DNA of 64,000 nt from Flavobacterium sp. FEMGT703F (GTDB taxonomy: Bacteria > Bacteroidota > Bacteroidia > Flavobacteriales > Flavobacteriaceae), in assembly GCA_002786385.1 (NCBI GenBank), contig PGCN01000016.1:62001-126000 (forward strand), read 5' to 3'. The notes under the pieces are model-generated. The model searched no databases. It was not told where the DNA came from and saw only the letters and a list, made by a program, of their open reading frames with translations. A program made the translations under genes and the position numbers. The first letter of the stretch is position 1. Each line of letters opens with the position of its first letter. This document shows, in pieces, positions 27,273-36,822 of this stretch.

Positions 27273-28277
27273 TTATCTCGGGATTTCGATACTTTCGATA
27301 ATTTGTTTGATGATTTCTACGCTGGTTAGTCCTTCCATTTCGCGTTCAGGTGTAACAATTACGCGGTGTTGCAATACCGGAATAGCAGCGTCTTTAATAT
27401 CCTCCGGTGTTACAAAATCTCGGCCACGAATGGCCGCAAATCCTTTGGCAGCATTCAAAATAGCGATGGAAGCACGAGGTGAAGCACCTAAATATAAGAA
27501 CGCATTTTCTCGGGTATTGACCACCAATTTAGCGATGTATTCCAACAGGTTCGGTTCGACTAAAATTTGTTTTACCAATTGTTGGTAGTTGATGATATCG
27601 GAAGCCGTTAATACCGTTTGTATGTCTTCCAGCTTTCCTTTGTTTTGCAACGAATGTTCGCGGTTGATGATGTCGATTTCTTCGTTTAGTTTCGGATAGT
27701 CAATGTTGATTTTGAACAGGAAACGGTCGAGTTGCGCTTCCGGCAAACGGTACGTTCCTTCTTGTTCAATTGGGTTTTGTGTAGCCAATACGATAAACGG
27801 TTGCTCTAAAGTGTAGCAATGCCCGTCAATAGTAATTTGGCGTTCTTCCATTACTTCAAACAAAGCCGCTTGGGTTTTGGCCGGCGCACGGTTAATCTCA
27901 TCAATCAATATCAAATTGGAAAATACCGGTCCTTTTTTGAACTCGAATTCTGATTTTTTAAGGTCGAATACCGAAGTTCCCAAGATGTCCGACGGCATTA
28001 AATCGGGTGTAAACTGAATACGGCTGAAATCAATCGAAAGGGTTTTGGCGATGATTTTCGCCGTCATGGTTTTGGCGACACCCGGAACACCTTCAATTAA
28101 TACGTGACCGTTGGCCAAAATGGACACCAACAATTGGTCGATCATTTTGTGTTGGCCTACGATAACCGTTTCCATTTCGGCTTTGATTTTATCAATGCTG
28201 GCGCGTAGCGGTTCTAAATTCAATCGGGACTCGAAATTTACATTTTCCTGAGCTTCGAAGTTTTCTGTATTTTCCAT
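27273..28277 (-). CDS. MoxR-family AAA+ ATPase
   Basis: A 334-residue cytosolic AAA+ protein of the MoxR class. Walker A is GVPGVAKT at 63-70, Walker B is LILIDE at 122-127, and sensor-like segments include LATQNPIEQEGTY and the C-terminal SPRASI region. MoxR ATPases mature or load metal cofactors and assemble envelope complexes. Start and stop overlap its neighbours by one base, implying co-translation with the DUF4350 gene and then DUF58. Substrate unknown. Confidence 0.92.
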   Translation of the reverse strand: MENTENFEAQENVNFESRLNLEPLRASIDKIKAEMETVIVGQHKMIDQLLVSILANGHVLIEGVPGVAKTMTAKIIAKTLSIDFSRIQFTPDLMPSDILGTSVFDLKKSEFEFKKGPVFSNLILIDEINRAPAKTQAALFEVMEERQITIDGHCYTLEQPFIVLATQNPIEQEGTYRLPEAQLDRFLFKINIDYPKLNEEIDIINREHSLQNKGKLEDIQTVLTASDIINYQQLVKQILVEPNLLEYIAKLVVNTRENAFLYLGASPRASIAILNAAKGFAAIRGRDFVTPEDIKDAAIPVLQHRVIVTPEREMEGLTSVEIIKQIIESIEIPR

Positions 28278-29479
28278 TAGCTGATGATTTTTTCTATTGC
28301 TTTATTGATTTCTATTAAATCAGTTTCGATACTTTGATGATAGCTTTTCTTTTGATAATTAATCAAATATACTAAGTGTTCAATGTCTTTAATGTCTTTG
28401 CCGGTTTTGGCGTGCAGTTTCTTGATGAAGTTTTCGTCTAAAACAGCCGTGTCTATCAGATATTCGTTGCGAACACGTTCTAAAAAATAAATGATTTTTT
28501 TATCGATGAGGTTTTGGTGATTGCCTTCCTGATAGTACAAATTTCCTATGGTTTTGGTAAAATCGACCGTAGTATTCGGTAACGGTTTGATAATCGGTAT
28601 TACGCGTTGACGTCTTTTGGCGTTGAAAATCATGAAGATTACCATGCCAATCAAGAACAAATACCAAGCGGATTTCAGCGCCGGTTGGCTGGTGATGTAA
28701 CGCAATGTTGAACCCGATTCGACTGCGCCTTCTTGTTGATTAACCAACCAATAAATGTTGCCTTTCGGTAAGTATGACAAGACTTTTTCGGTGTATTGGT
28801 AATGGTTGTCTTTTAACAATTGATAATTGGTAAAGGCATTGGGTTGCAAATGAATGTAGAAGTTCCCTTTTTTGTATGGGACTTTGATAAAATTCACGTG
28901 TTTGTTGTCTTTGCCCGATTGATAACCTAAAATGGTTGTGGTTAAGGTATCAATACTCGAAAAATAAGCATTATTTCCGCCTTTGGACAAATCGTATTTT
29001 TGAGGGCCTAAACTCGGATTGGCCAGCCAACAATCGATTTGTGATTTGAATTCGAAATCGGCGTCAAGTTTGATATTCAGCGAATCGGTGAAAATTTCCG
29101 GCAGATTTTGTGTACTGATAAAAGCCGTATTCCCATGACTCACAAAATAGAAGAGTTCTTTGGTGGATTCGTCATCGATGATGTACGTATCGCAAATACT
29201 GAGCATCGTTCCTTTCACTTTATAACTGTCGACGTCCTGACTGTAGTCGTAGTTTTCGTCTAAAAACTCGTAGGCAGATTTTCTGACTTTCTCAATGTTA
29301 CGCTTTGGCAAAATGGTTTTGCTTTCTTGATCGAAAACATGCAATCCGAACGGAATCTTATCTCTCAAAACATAGCTTGGCGACCAATCGACCGGTTTCG
29401 GACGAACGGCATCTACATAAATCACGCCCGCAACGAGGATGACCAATAAGAAGATGTATATTTTTAAAGTTCTGTTCAT
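28277..29479 (-). CDS. DUF4350 membrane protein
   Basis: A 400-residue protein with an N-terminal membrane helix (about 6-24), a long periplasmic domain (25-265) and a second helix (about 272-290), then a cytosolic tail with helical repeats. The central part fits DUF4350, a family that travels with MoxR and DUF58. It overlaps the DUF4129 gene and moxR by one base each. Its periplasmic domain is the likely sensor or scaffold of the complex, inferred from topology only. Confidence 0.7.
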   Translation of the reverse strand: MNRTLKIYIFLLVILVAGVIYVDAVRPKPVDWSPSYVLRDKIPFGLHVFDQESKTILPKRNIEKVRKSAYEFLDENYDYSQDVDSYKVKGTMLSICDTYIIDDESTKELFYFVSHGNTAFISTQNLPEIFTDSLNIKLDADFEFKSQIDCWLANPSLGPQKYDLSKGGNNAYFSSIDTLTTTILGYQSGKDNKHVNFIKVPYKKGNFYIHLQPNAFTNYQLLKDNHYQYTEKVLSYLPKGNIYWLVNQQEGAVESGSTLRYITSQPALKSAWYLFLIGMVIFMIFNAKRRQRVIPIIKPLPNTTVDFTKTIGNLYYQEGNHQNLIDKKIIYFLERVRNEYLIDTAVLDENFIKKLHAKTGKDIKDIEHLVYLINYQKKSYHQSIETDLIEINKAIEKIIS

Positions 29480-30243
29480 TATCGCAACGATTGTAACGTT
29501 TTTTCAAAAGCCTTTTGGGCTTGATTGAAAGTTGTGTCATTCATTTCAAACTCACCGTACCAGATGTAATTGTATAAATATGATAGGTATTGGAAGTTGT
29601 CTTTCAGTTCTTTCGATTGAATTTCGTATAAGTAATCCGTATTGGTTTTGTCTACGTGCCACTCAATAATGTTGCGCTCGGATAATTTTTTCAGCGTCCA
29701 CAAATAATAGTAACGAATGGCCAATCGGTGGTTGTTTTCTTTTAAGGTTTGCTTGAGCAATTTTTCAAAATCAACATGTACCAAATTCTTCTCGATGTCG
29801 TCGTCGTGGATGATTTTTTTGGTGGTAGATTTTCCGAAAACCCATTGGCCTTCTTTGTTTAAAATAACTTTTACAATGAGATAAACAACATAAATGACAA
29901 TAAGTCCGGCAAGCACTTTCAAGGTAATCTCCACATAATTAGAAGATACTTTGGCATCCGAGATCCCGAAAATTTTCTTGAACCAATACGCCAACCATTC
30001 TTTGAATCGATCCCACAAACTTTTATCGGAGAGTTTAACCTCGTATTGAAATTCGTTAGCCTTGTATTTCGATTTAAAATCAGGAGCCAAGCCGGCGCTC
30101 TTTTCCATAGGCGTTTGGTCCACTTTACACTTTTTTTCGAGTAAAGCCAACGAGTCCTTTTCGGCCACAGTTATAGTTTCTTGTGCCCAATTAGGAATGC
30201 TGAAAAGCAACCAAAAAAGAAGAAGGAATTTATTCACTGCCAA
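29479..30243 (-). CDS. DUF4129 protein
   Basis: A 254-residue protein with a signal-like start, a membrane helix at about 112-130 and a C-terminal DUF4129 domain (FEKTL near the end; YYYLWTLKKLSERNIIEW at about 180). The start codon is uncertain: TTG at 30243 or GTG at 30237, both overlapping the upstream gene. DUF4129 proteins occur with MoxR/DUF58 and transglutaminase-like proteins. Function unknown. Confidence 0.7.
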   Translation of the reverse strand: MAVNKFLLLFWLLFSIPNWAQETITVAEKDSLALLEKKCKVDQTPMEKSAGLAPDFKSKYKANEFQYEVKLSDKSLWDRFKEWLAYWFKKIFGISDAKVSSNYVEITLKVLAGLIVIYVVYLIVKVILNKEGQWVFGKSTTKKIIHDDDIEKNLVHVDFEKLLKQTLKENNHRLAIRYYYLWTLKKLSERNIIEWHVDKTNTDYLYEIQSKELKDNFQYLSYLYNYIWYGEFEMNDTTFNQAQKAFEKTLQSLR

Positions 30244-31168
30244 TTAAATCAATTGAAAAATCTGCACTTTTGTTTTCGTCGAATTCTTGGCGACTGTAAT
30301 ATACCAATCCCTGGTTAACCAGTAATAAATTGTTCAGTATGTAGCTCATCAACAAAGAGAATACCATCACCATCGTCATCATGATGCTAACCGTAGCCGT
30401 AGCATCTGTGCCTCTGCTGCCTTCTTCGATACCGGTAAAAACAGAAACCAAACCCAACATATACGGAATCATCGTAAATACCGTCATGGCCACTTGAATG
30501 ATGATATAGATAATCATAGATGATCCTACAATTGGGAAATATTGCTTGGTTAAGTGTTTGAAACCACTGCCATAACTTTTAAAAACACCTTTGTCGGTGT
30601 TAAGGTATTCAAAGAAACTAAGGGTAATCCAACTAAAAGCGGTAGGAATCGCAAAAAGTAAAAGCGGAATTCCGATGAGGATAAAGCAAAGCAGAAAGAG
30701 CAATGCAAAAACAACCATCAATACTGGTGTAATCAGGAAAACAGTCACTAAAAAGAACACGGCGATTTGCCCGAATTTAGCCTTGAATCTGCTTAAAATT
30801 TCTTTCGTTCCAAAGTCATTTCCGTTTTTTTCTCGGTATAAATCCATATAGATAACCGGCACCGCATAATTCAGCATGCTTAAAAAAATCATGAACAATA
30901 AAAGGCCCAAAGCGATTAGAACAACTAAACCAATGTTATTGTTGAGGTAATTTTCAAGGTAATCAAAGTTGTTTCCGCTAGGGTCAATCTTCAGGGAAAA
31001 GTCGAAAAAAACCTGAAATAAAAAATAAGAAGCCGCTACTAAAATCAGCAATAAAGCACCGTTGATGGTGAAGTAATTTTTGAGATAATGTTTTCCGCTC
31101 ACTTTAAAAAAAGCAAAGGTATCGCTAACGTAGTCGCCGAAATTTCTTCTTTTAAACAGTGTAAACAT
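30230..31168 (-). CDS. Multi-pass membrane protein of the MoxR block
   Basis: A 312-residue protein with about six predicted membrane helices (residues roughly 30-52, 70-100, 135-165, 170-195, 215-245, 250-280). I do not recognise a named family with confidence; such proteins are often annotated as uncharacterised or as glycerophosphodiester-phosphodiesterase-membrane-like. The 3' end overlaps the DUF4129 start by 14 bp, and the start is 2 bp from the end of the SpoIIM gene, so it belongs to the operon. Confidence 0.6.
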   Translation of the reverse strand: MFTLFKRRNFGDYVSDTFAFFKVSGKHYLKNYFTINGALLLILVAASYFLFQVFFDFSLKIDPSGNNFDYLENYLNNNIGLVVLIALGLLLFMIFLSMLNYAVPVIYMDLYREKNGNDFGTKEILSRFKAKFGQIAVFFLVTVFLITPVLMVVFALLFLLCFILIGIPLLLFAIPTAFSWITLSFFEYLNTDKGVFKSYGSGFKHLTKQYFPIVGSSMIIYIIIQVAMTVFTMIPYMLGLVSVFTGIEEGSRGTDATATVSIMMTMVMVFSLLMSYILNNLLLVNQGLVYYSRQEFDENKSADFSIDLIGSE

Positions 31169-31170
31169 AG

Positions 31171-32133
31171 TTAGGTTTTTAATTTTTTATGAACAATGAA
31201 TGGGAAAATTAAAAAGTAAAATGAGATTAAAGATAAAGTTCCCAAGATGATGAAAACATTCAGCCAATTAGGCATTTGTAATGCATATCGGGTAACAAAA
31301 CCTTCCAGCATTCCGGCCGCTATGGTAAACGGAATCGTGCTTAAGAAGATTTTTAAACTGTCTTTGAAACCAATTTTAAACGAATTCAGTCGGGAAAAAG
31401 TTCTCGGGAATAGGATAGAGGCGCCGAGTATGAATCCGCATGCCGATTCAATCACAATGGCAAAAATTTCCATGGAACCATGTATCCAGATGCCTCTGAC
31501 ACTCTCCCAAAAAACACCGTGTTGGTAAAAGAAATACTGAAAAGTGCCTAACATCATGCAATTTTGAAACAAGACTAAAAAGGTTCCTATTCCACCGAAA
31601 ATACCGTAAATAAAACATTTTACGCCAACAAATAAGTTGTTTAGGGTGATGGCGATAAATCCTCCCCAATTGCTCCCCGATTTGTAAACTGCCACCGGAT
31701 CACCTTTCTCTATATTTTCTAAGGTCATGTTGACATAACCATCGCCCATAATGAGACGCGCCAAACCATCGTCGTATTTGGCCGAAAGTACGCCCATGCC
31801 AACCGTAAGGAAAAACAAGATAAAGGCGTAAAGCAAGTACCTGCGATATTGGTAAACGAGTAACGGCACTTCTACCGAGAAAAAATAAACCAATCTATTT
31901 TGCTCTTCGCGCTTGGTTTTATAAATTTTCTGATAAATTTGTGAAGCCAAATAATTCAGATAAACAACAGTTTTGCTCTTGGGATAATAGGTTTGCGCAT
32001 ACGACAAATCATTGACCAAATGGATGTATAAACTAGCCATTTCATCAGGATTTTTTTTAGTTTTACCAAAAATCGCTTGCTCAAAGTCGAGCCACTTTTG
32101 TTTGTTTTGTTTTATGAATGCAACTTCCCTCAT
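31171..32133 (-). CDS. SpoIIM-family membrane protein
   Basis: A 320-residue protein with a cytosolic N-terminus and about five membrane helices. The hydrophobic core, with GVKCFIYGIFGGIGTF and FLILxTIP-like segments, fits the stage II sporulation protein M family (PF01944). This organism does not sporulate, so the family name does not predict sporulation here. It heads the leftward MoxR block and starts only 20 bp from the diverging RDD gene. Confidence 0.78.
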   Translation of the reverse strand: MREVAFIKQNKQKWLDFEQAIFGKTKKNPDEMASLYIHLVNDLSYAQTYYPKSKTVVYLNYLASQIYQKIYKTKREEQNRLVYFFSVEVPLLVYQYRRYLLYAFILFFLTVGMGVLSAKYDDGLARLIMGDGYVNMTLENIEKGDPVAVYKSGSNWGGFIAITLNNLFVGVKCFIYGIFGGIGTFLVLFQNCMMLGTFQYFFYQHGVFWESVRGIWIHGSMEIFAIVIESACGFILGASILFPRTFSRLNSFKIGFKDSLKIFLSTIPFTIAAGMLEGFVTRYALQMPNWLNVFIILGTLSLISFYFLIFPFIVHKKLKT

Positions 32134-32153
32134 GGAAGGCTAAAATAAGAATT

Positions 32154-32897
32154 ATGTCACAACTATCTATAAATACTACTCAAAATGTTGTTATAAATTT
32201 TACAGCGGCTTCTGTAGGTGAACGAATTGGCGCGTATATGCTTGATTTACTGGTGAAAGCGGCTTATTTTATCATCGTTTATTATGTCTTTTTTAGTTTT
32301 TTTGAAATTGACAGATGGCTAAATCAATTGGATAATTGGTCGCAAGCTGCGGTCTATATGCTGTTTTTCTTACCCATTGCTTTTTATTCTTTAGTACAAG
32401 AAGCGTTGTTGGAAGGTCAAACCTTAGGCAAAAAATTAGTAAAGATTAAAGTGGTTAAAATTGATGGTTACCAAGCCGGTTTCGGAGATTATTTGATTCG
32501 TTGGTTATTTCGCGTGATTGATATTTCCATAGGAAGCGGTATCATCGGTTTGATAACGATGGTAGTGAATAGCAAAACTCAGAGATTAGGCGATATTTCT
32601 GCCGGAACTGCGGTTATTACACTCAAAAACAAGGTAACAATTAATAGCACTATTTTGGAAGAAATCGGACAGGAATACCAACCTCGTTATCCGTTAGTGA
32701 TTAAGTTGTCCGATAACGACGCTCGCATCATCAAAGAAACTTTTCAAAACGCCATGAAGACAGCCGATTTTGTGGTGTTGAACAAACTCACCGCCAAAAT
32801 TGAACAAGTAACCGGTATAAAAAATGATTTAGGAAGTACGCAAGAGTTTATTCGAACTGTTTTAAAAGACTACAATTACTACACCCAAAACATGTAG
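32154..32897 (+). CDS. RDD-family membrane protein
   Basis: A 247-residue protein; the ATG at 32154 is used because the extension to 32118 lies in the SpoIIM gene. The N-terminal RDD domain shows RIGAYMLDLLVKAAYFI (Arg-Asp pair) and the second motif GQTLGKKLVKIKVV, then three predicted helices and a soluble C-terminal half (about 150-247). RDD proteins are ion-exchange or transport-related and of uncertain role. It diverges from SpoIIM with a 20-bp gap and abuts the T9SS gene at its stop. Confidence 0.85.
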   Translation: MSQLSINTTQNVVINFTAASVGERIGAYMLDLLVKAAYFIIVYYVFFSFFEIDRWLNQLDNWSQAAVYMLFFLPIAFYSLVQEALLEGQTLGKKLVKIKVVKIDGYQAGFGDYLIRWLFRVIDISIGSGIIGLITMVVNSKTQRLGDISAGTAVITLKNKVTINSTILEEIGQEYQPRYPLVIKLSDNDARIIKETFQNAMKTADFVVLNKLTAKIEQVTGIKNDLGSTQEFIRTVLKDYNYYTQNM

Positions 32898-34688
32898 TTA
32901 ACGCACCAAAAAAACATAGCCGCTGAGCGGTTTCGGGTAGTCGGGATCGTTTAAAAACAAGAGGTAAAAGTAAGTCCCGTCCGGAACTTGATCAGATGAA
33001 ATGCCGTTTTGGGCTGTTCCGTTCCATTTTTCGGTATTGGGATTGCCGGTCCAAATCAATTTTCCCCAACGATTGTAAATTTCAATGCGATAATTTAAGA
33101 AAATATTGTCTAAGCCGTCAATAGTAAAAACGTCGTTGTAGCCGTCAACATTGGCCGAAATGTAATTGTAAACGGTTGGCGGACAGTTGCGGGTTGTCAG
33201 TAAAAATGAGGTAATGCTGTAGCAATTTTCATTGTTAATCCGAACAAAAATTTCTTTCGGAGTTACATTAGCCAAATAATTCGTAGTGTTGAGTATTGGA
33301 TTGACAGCATTGTTGGCATTATCCAAACTTTCATAAAAAGCTACTGTGTGATTAGGGTCAACTTTAACCAAGTCCGGATAGTTTGAAAAGTTGAAAGTTC
33401 CTTGGGTAAATCCTTCATTACAAGCTATTAGTGTGGGCAAAAGATTGAACGGTGGCGAGCTTATCAATGTTACTGTTATATTAAAGACGTTGTTATTTTC
33501 CTCTAACTCAACCACAGTTCCGGTACCGTCGCCTTTATCATCTACTACAATGGTTAGGTTGAAATCATTGGGAATAGTATCGGGAATGGTAACCGTAATT
33601 TGTCCGTTCAAAGAACCGTTTATCGGAATAGAAACAGCTGTTTCAAAAGTGATAATCACTTCGTTATTCGCATATACTGTTACCGGTGTATCCATAGGCA
33701 AAGGTCCGGTACAATCTAAATTCGAAATGGTATAATCGATGGTAATGGTTCTTGAATTACACTGTTTTTGCACTTCATTGATGACGATAGTGCCGTCCGG
33801 AACCTGACTGTTAAATTTGGTCACAACGGTGTTGATCATTACAAAATCCTGAGAAGAGGAAAGTGTGATTTCGGCTTTGTTATCGCCAATTTGTATGTTG
33901 TTTTGAATGTTGTAGATATCCAAATCCATGTTGTACAAGGTGGTACTTCCGGTAATCGAGTTGGTGCTGTTAAAGACATTGTTGGACGGATTTTGCGCAT
34001 TGAACAGCAAATCCCCATTGATTCGGAATTCTTCTGTGGCCAAAATCGAATCGCCTTCCCAAGCCAAAAAACCGACTTTAGAATTCTGATTGTCAATCAC
34101 ATTGAGGTCGTTTAGTGTGATGGTCAAATCATCCGGTACGCCTTCCAATCCGTCATAGATGTTGATTTGGTTCAGTGGCAAATCGGGGCGACTATACACC
34201 AGCAATATCGCCCATCCGGCAAAGTTAGTTCGGCGTTGCAAATGCAGTGGGACATAGGGCGTAACATCTAATTCTGATAAAGTATAACTTCCGTTTCCGT
34301 TGGTTTGTATAAAAATGGTGATGTCTTTAAAAGCACTGAAATAGGTATACACTACACCGTCAAAATCTCGAACATAGCTAAAGGTCCTATCCGGCGTCAT
34401 GGTGGTGGTATTGAGCTTGACCGAAAAGTCGCCATCGCCGCAACCTGCCCAATACAAATAGGCTTTCAAAACAGTAGCATCAGCATTTAAATTTAAATCG
34501 GCAGCTGAAGAAGTGATGGTTACCGGTTGGTTTATGGAATTGTTTTCGGCGGTATTCATCGTGTTGCCGATAAAGGTAAAATCATAATGGCCGTTGAACT
34601 GTTGGTATAAGGAAATGTCTTGTCCTTTCACCTCGAAGAAGTGAAAAAAAAGCACCATAAAAAAACCAAATTTATGTTTCCAATTCAA
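32898..34688 (-). CDS. T9SS type B sorting-domain protein (gliding-motility-associated C-terminal domain)
   Basis: A 596-residue secreted protein with signal peptide 1-22 (ends FEVKGQ). Beta-sandwich domains fill the middle, with CARDB-like segments such as TIVVDDKGDGTGTVVELEENN. The C-terminal about 80 residues carry the T9SS type B sorting domain: NRWGKLIWTG, NGTA, and DGTYFYLLF. It should cross the outer membrane by T9SS and attach to or leave the surface; there is no catalytic motif. It abuts the RDD stop and diverges from the polysaccharide locus. Confidence 0.85.
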   Translation of the reverse strand: MNWKHKFGFFMVLFFHFFEVKGQDISLYQQFNGHYDFTFIGNTMNTAENNSINQPVTITSSAADLNLNADATVLKAYLYWAGCGDGDFSVKLNTTTMTPDRTFSYVRDFDGVVYTYFSAFKDITIFIQTNGNGSYTLSELDVTPYVPLHLQRRTNFAGWAILLVYSRPDLPLNQINIYDGLEGVPDDLTITLNDLNVIDNQNSKVGFLAWEGDSILATEEFRINGDLLFNAQNPSNNVFNSTNSITGSTTLYNMDLDIYNIQNNIQIGDNKAEITLSSSQDFVMINTVVTKFNSQVPDGTIVINEVQKQCNSRTITIDYTISNLDCTGPLPMDTPVTVYANNEVIITFETAVSIPINGSLNGQITVTIPDTIPNDFNLTIVVDDKGDGTGTVVELEENNNVFNITVTLISSPPFNLLPTLIACNEGFTQGTFNFSNYPDLVKVDPNHTVAFYESLDNANNAVNPILNTTNYLANVTPKEIFVRINNENCYSITSFLLTTRNCPPTVYNYISANVDGYNDVFTIDGLDNIFLNYRIEIYNRWGKLIWTGNPNTEKWNGTAQNGISSDQVPDGTYFYLLFLNDPDYPKPLSGYVFLVR

Positions 34689-34801
34689 GGTAAAACGCTA
34701 TTTATCAGCTAAAAATAAGTAATTATTTTGGAAAACGTATTTTTTAGTGTGAATGCCATTCAAAAATAAATGTTTAATTTTCCGAAGTTTTAAAGAAAAC
34801 C

Positions 34802-35746
34802 GTGAAAAGATATACTGTTAAACGCTACTGCTCGGACGATTTTGCGCTTTGGAATGATTTTATCAGCCAAGCGACTAATGCCACTTTTTTGTTTGACAGG
34901 AATTTTATGGAATACCACGCAGACCGATTTCAGGATTTTTCATTGCTGGTTTTTGAAGAAGACATTTTGCAAGCGGTTGTTCCGGCAAATTGCAAAGACA
35001 ATCAAATTTTTTCCCATCAAGGTTTAACGTATGGAGGCTTTGTGTTTCGGAATGAATTTCCGATTGGTCAAATCGAAAAGGTATTGTCGGAAACGTTTAG
35101 TTTTCTTCAATCTCAAGGTTTTGTACAGTTTGTCATCAAGGCCATGCTTCCGTTTTATGCCTCTGATTTTTTGAGCGAAATGCAGCTGGTTTTAAGTAAT
35201 AAACAAGCTGAAATTATCGAAAAAAAAATGAATTTGGCTATTGATTTCCGAACCGAATATAGCATTTCGAAAAGCAAATTAAAACACTATCGCCGATTGC
35301 AATCGGAAGGTTTGGTGGTGAAAAAAGAGGCCGATTGCACTATTTTTTGGCAAGAAGTATTGGAACCTTTATTGTTGGAGAAATACCAAACGAAACCTTT
35401 ACATTCGTTAGCTGAAATTAATTCGTTACAATCGAAATTTCCCAACCATATTGAACAATACAATTTGTATCGTGACGGCGAAATTTTGGCGGGAATTACG
35501 CTTTTCAAAACTGCTACTGTGATTAAATCGCAATACGGCGCTACGACCGAAAACGGAAAAAAATTCCGAGCTTTGGATTATCTTTTCTTGTATTTGATTG
35601 ATTCTTTCAAAGCCGATTATGATTATTTCGATATGGGAACGGTGGATGACAACAGCGAACTAGGCTACAACGAAGGTCTGTTAAATCAAAAAAAAGAGTT
35701 GGGTTGTAGTGTCTATTCCCAAAATATATTCCAAATTGCACTATGA
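34802..35746 (+). CDS. FemAB/GNAT-like acyltransferase
   Basis: A 314-residue cytosolic protein starting at GTG 34802. The C-terminal half resembles an Acetyltransf_6/FemAB-like domain ([34 protein letters not shown]). It is first in a rightward run with a DegT aminotransferase (ATGA overlap) and a flippase, so it may acylate the amino group that DegT makes. The donor is not determinable; the domain match is by eye. Confidence 0.6.
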   Translation: MKRYTVKRYCSDDFALWNDFISQATNATFLFDRNFMEYHADRFQDFSLLVFEEDILQAVVPANCKDNQIFSHQGLTYGGFVFRNEFPIGQIEKVLSETFSFLQSQGFVQFVIKAMLPFYASDFLSEMQLVLSNKQAEIIEKKMNLAIDFRTEYSISKSKLKHYRRLQSEGLVVKKEADCTIFWQEVLEPLLLEKYQTKPLHSLAEINSLQSKFPNHIEQYNLYRDGEILAGITLFKTATVIKSQYGATTENGKKFRALDYLFLYLIDSFKADYDYFDMGTVDDNSELGYNEGLLNQKKELGCSVYSQNIFQIAL

Positions 35747-36822
35747 TTAAATTCCTTGACCTACATAAAGTAAATCTTCCTTACCAAGCGGCTTTTCAAG
35801 AGAAAATGCAACAGCTATTGGATAAAGGTTGGTTTGTTTTAGGCGATGAAGTTCAGGCGTTTGAACAACAATTTGCCAGGTATACCCAATCGAAATATTG
35901 CATAGGTGTAGGCAACGGATTAGACGCGATGGTATTGATTTTTAAAGCCTACATCGAATTGGGTTTATTACAAAAAGGCGATGAAATAATAGTGCCTGCC
36001 AATACCTATATAGCCAGTATACTTGCTGTTTTACAAGCCGACTTAACCCCGGTTTTAGTGGAACCCGATGTGGAAACCTTCAACCTCAATCCCAACGAAA
36101 TTGAAGCTAAAATCACCGCCAAAACGAAAGGCATTTTAGTAGTGCATTTGTACGGTCAATTGGCCGATATGGAAGCGATTGCAACGATTGGTTCGAAACA
36201 CAATTTGCTGATTATTGAAGATGCAGCGCAAGCGCATGGTTTGCCTTTTTTAGGAAGTCATGCCAGAGCTTTTAGTTTTTATCCCGGGAAAAACTTGGGT
36301 GCTTTAGGCGACGCGGGCTGCATAACTACTGACGATTCGGACTTGGCTAAGGTGTTGTTCGCCCTGCGCAATTACGGTTCGGAACAGAAATATTACAACG
36401 AGTATTTGGGTGTGAATTCGCGTCTCGACGAAATCCAGGCGGCTTTTTTAAATGTGAAATTACCTCATTTAGATAAAGAAAATGCCGTTCGTAGGTCGAT
36501 TGCCCAAAGGTATTTAGCGGAAATCCGAAATCCTAAAATTCGTTTGCCAAAGTGTGATGATTTTCAAAAGCACGTTTTTCATTTGTTTGTGATTCGCACG
36601 GCTAATCGTGCCGAATTACAGGAATATTTGAAACAAAACGGAGTCGAAACCTTAATCCATTATCCGGTGCCGGCGCACCAACAAAATGCCTTGTCAGCTT
36701 GGCAATCGTTTTTGTTTCCCATCACCGAAGCCATTCATCGCGAAGTATTGAGTTTGCCTATGAGTCCGGTTTTGACAGCTGCCGAAGTTGATCATATCAT
36801 CCAAACTTTAAATTGCTATTAA
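35743..36822 (+). CDS. DegT/DnrJ/EryC1/StrS sugar aminotransferase
   Basis: A 359-residue PLP enzyme transferring an amino group to a nucleotide-linked keto-sugar. The catalytic lysine is K183 in [13 protein letters not shown], with the PLP pocket D160/Q163 in [10 protein letters not shown]. The pattern FLDLHKVNL and the [10 protein letters not shown] segment fit the FdtB/QdtB subgroup that aminates at C3. A candidate FdtA-like partner lies at 40381. The ATG overlaps the previous stop as ATGA, and a TTG-start flippase gene begins at its own stop. Confidence 0.85.
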   Translation: MIKFLDLHKVNLPYQAAFQEKMQQLLDKGWFVLGDEVQAFEQQFARYTQSKYCIGVGNGLDAMVLIFKAYIELGLLQKGDEIIVPANTYIASILAVLQADLTPVLVEPDVETFNLNPNEIEAKITAKTKGILVVHLYGQLADMEAIATIGSKHNLLIIEDAAQAHGLPFLGSHARAFSFYPGKNLGALGDAGCITTDDSDLAKVLFALRNYGSEQKYYNEYLGVNSRLDEIQAAFLNVKLPHLDKENAVRRSIAQRYLAEIRNPKIRLPKCDDFQKHVFHLFVIRTANRAELQEYLKQNGVETLIHYPVPAHQQNALSAWQSFLFPITEAIHREVLSLPMSPVLTAAEVDHIIQTLNCY

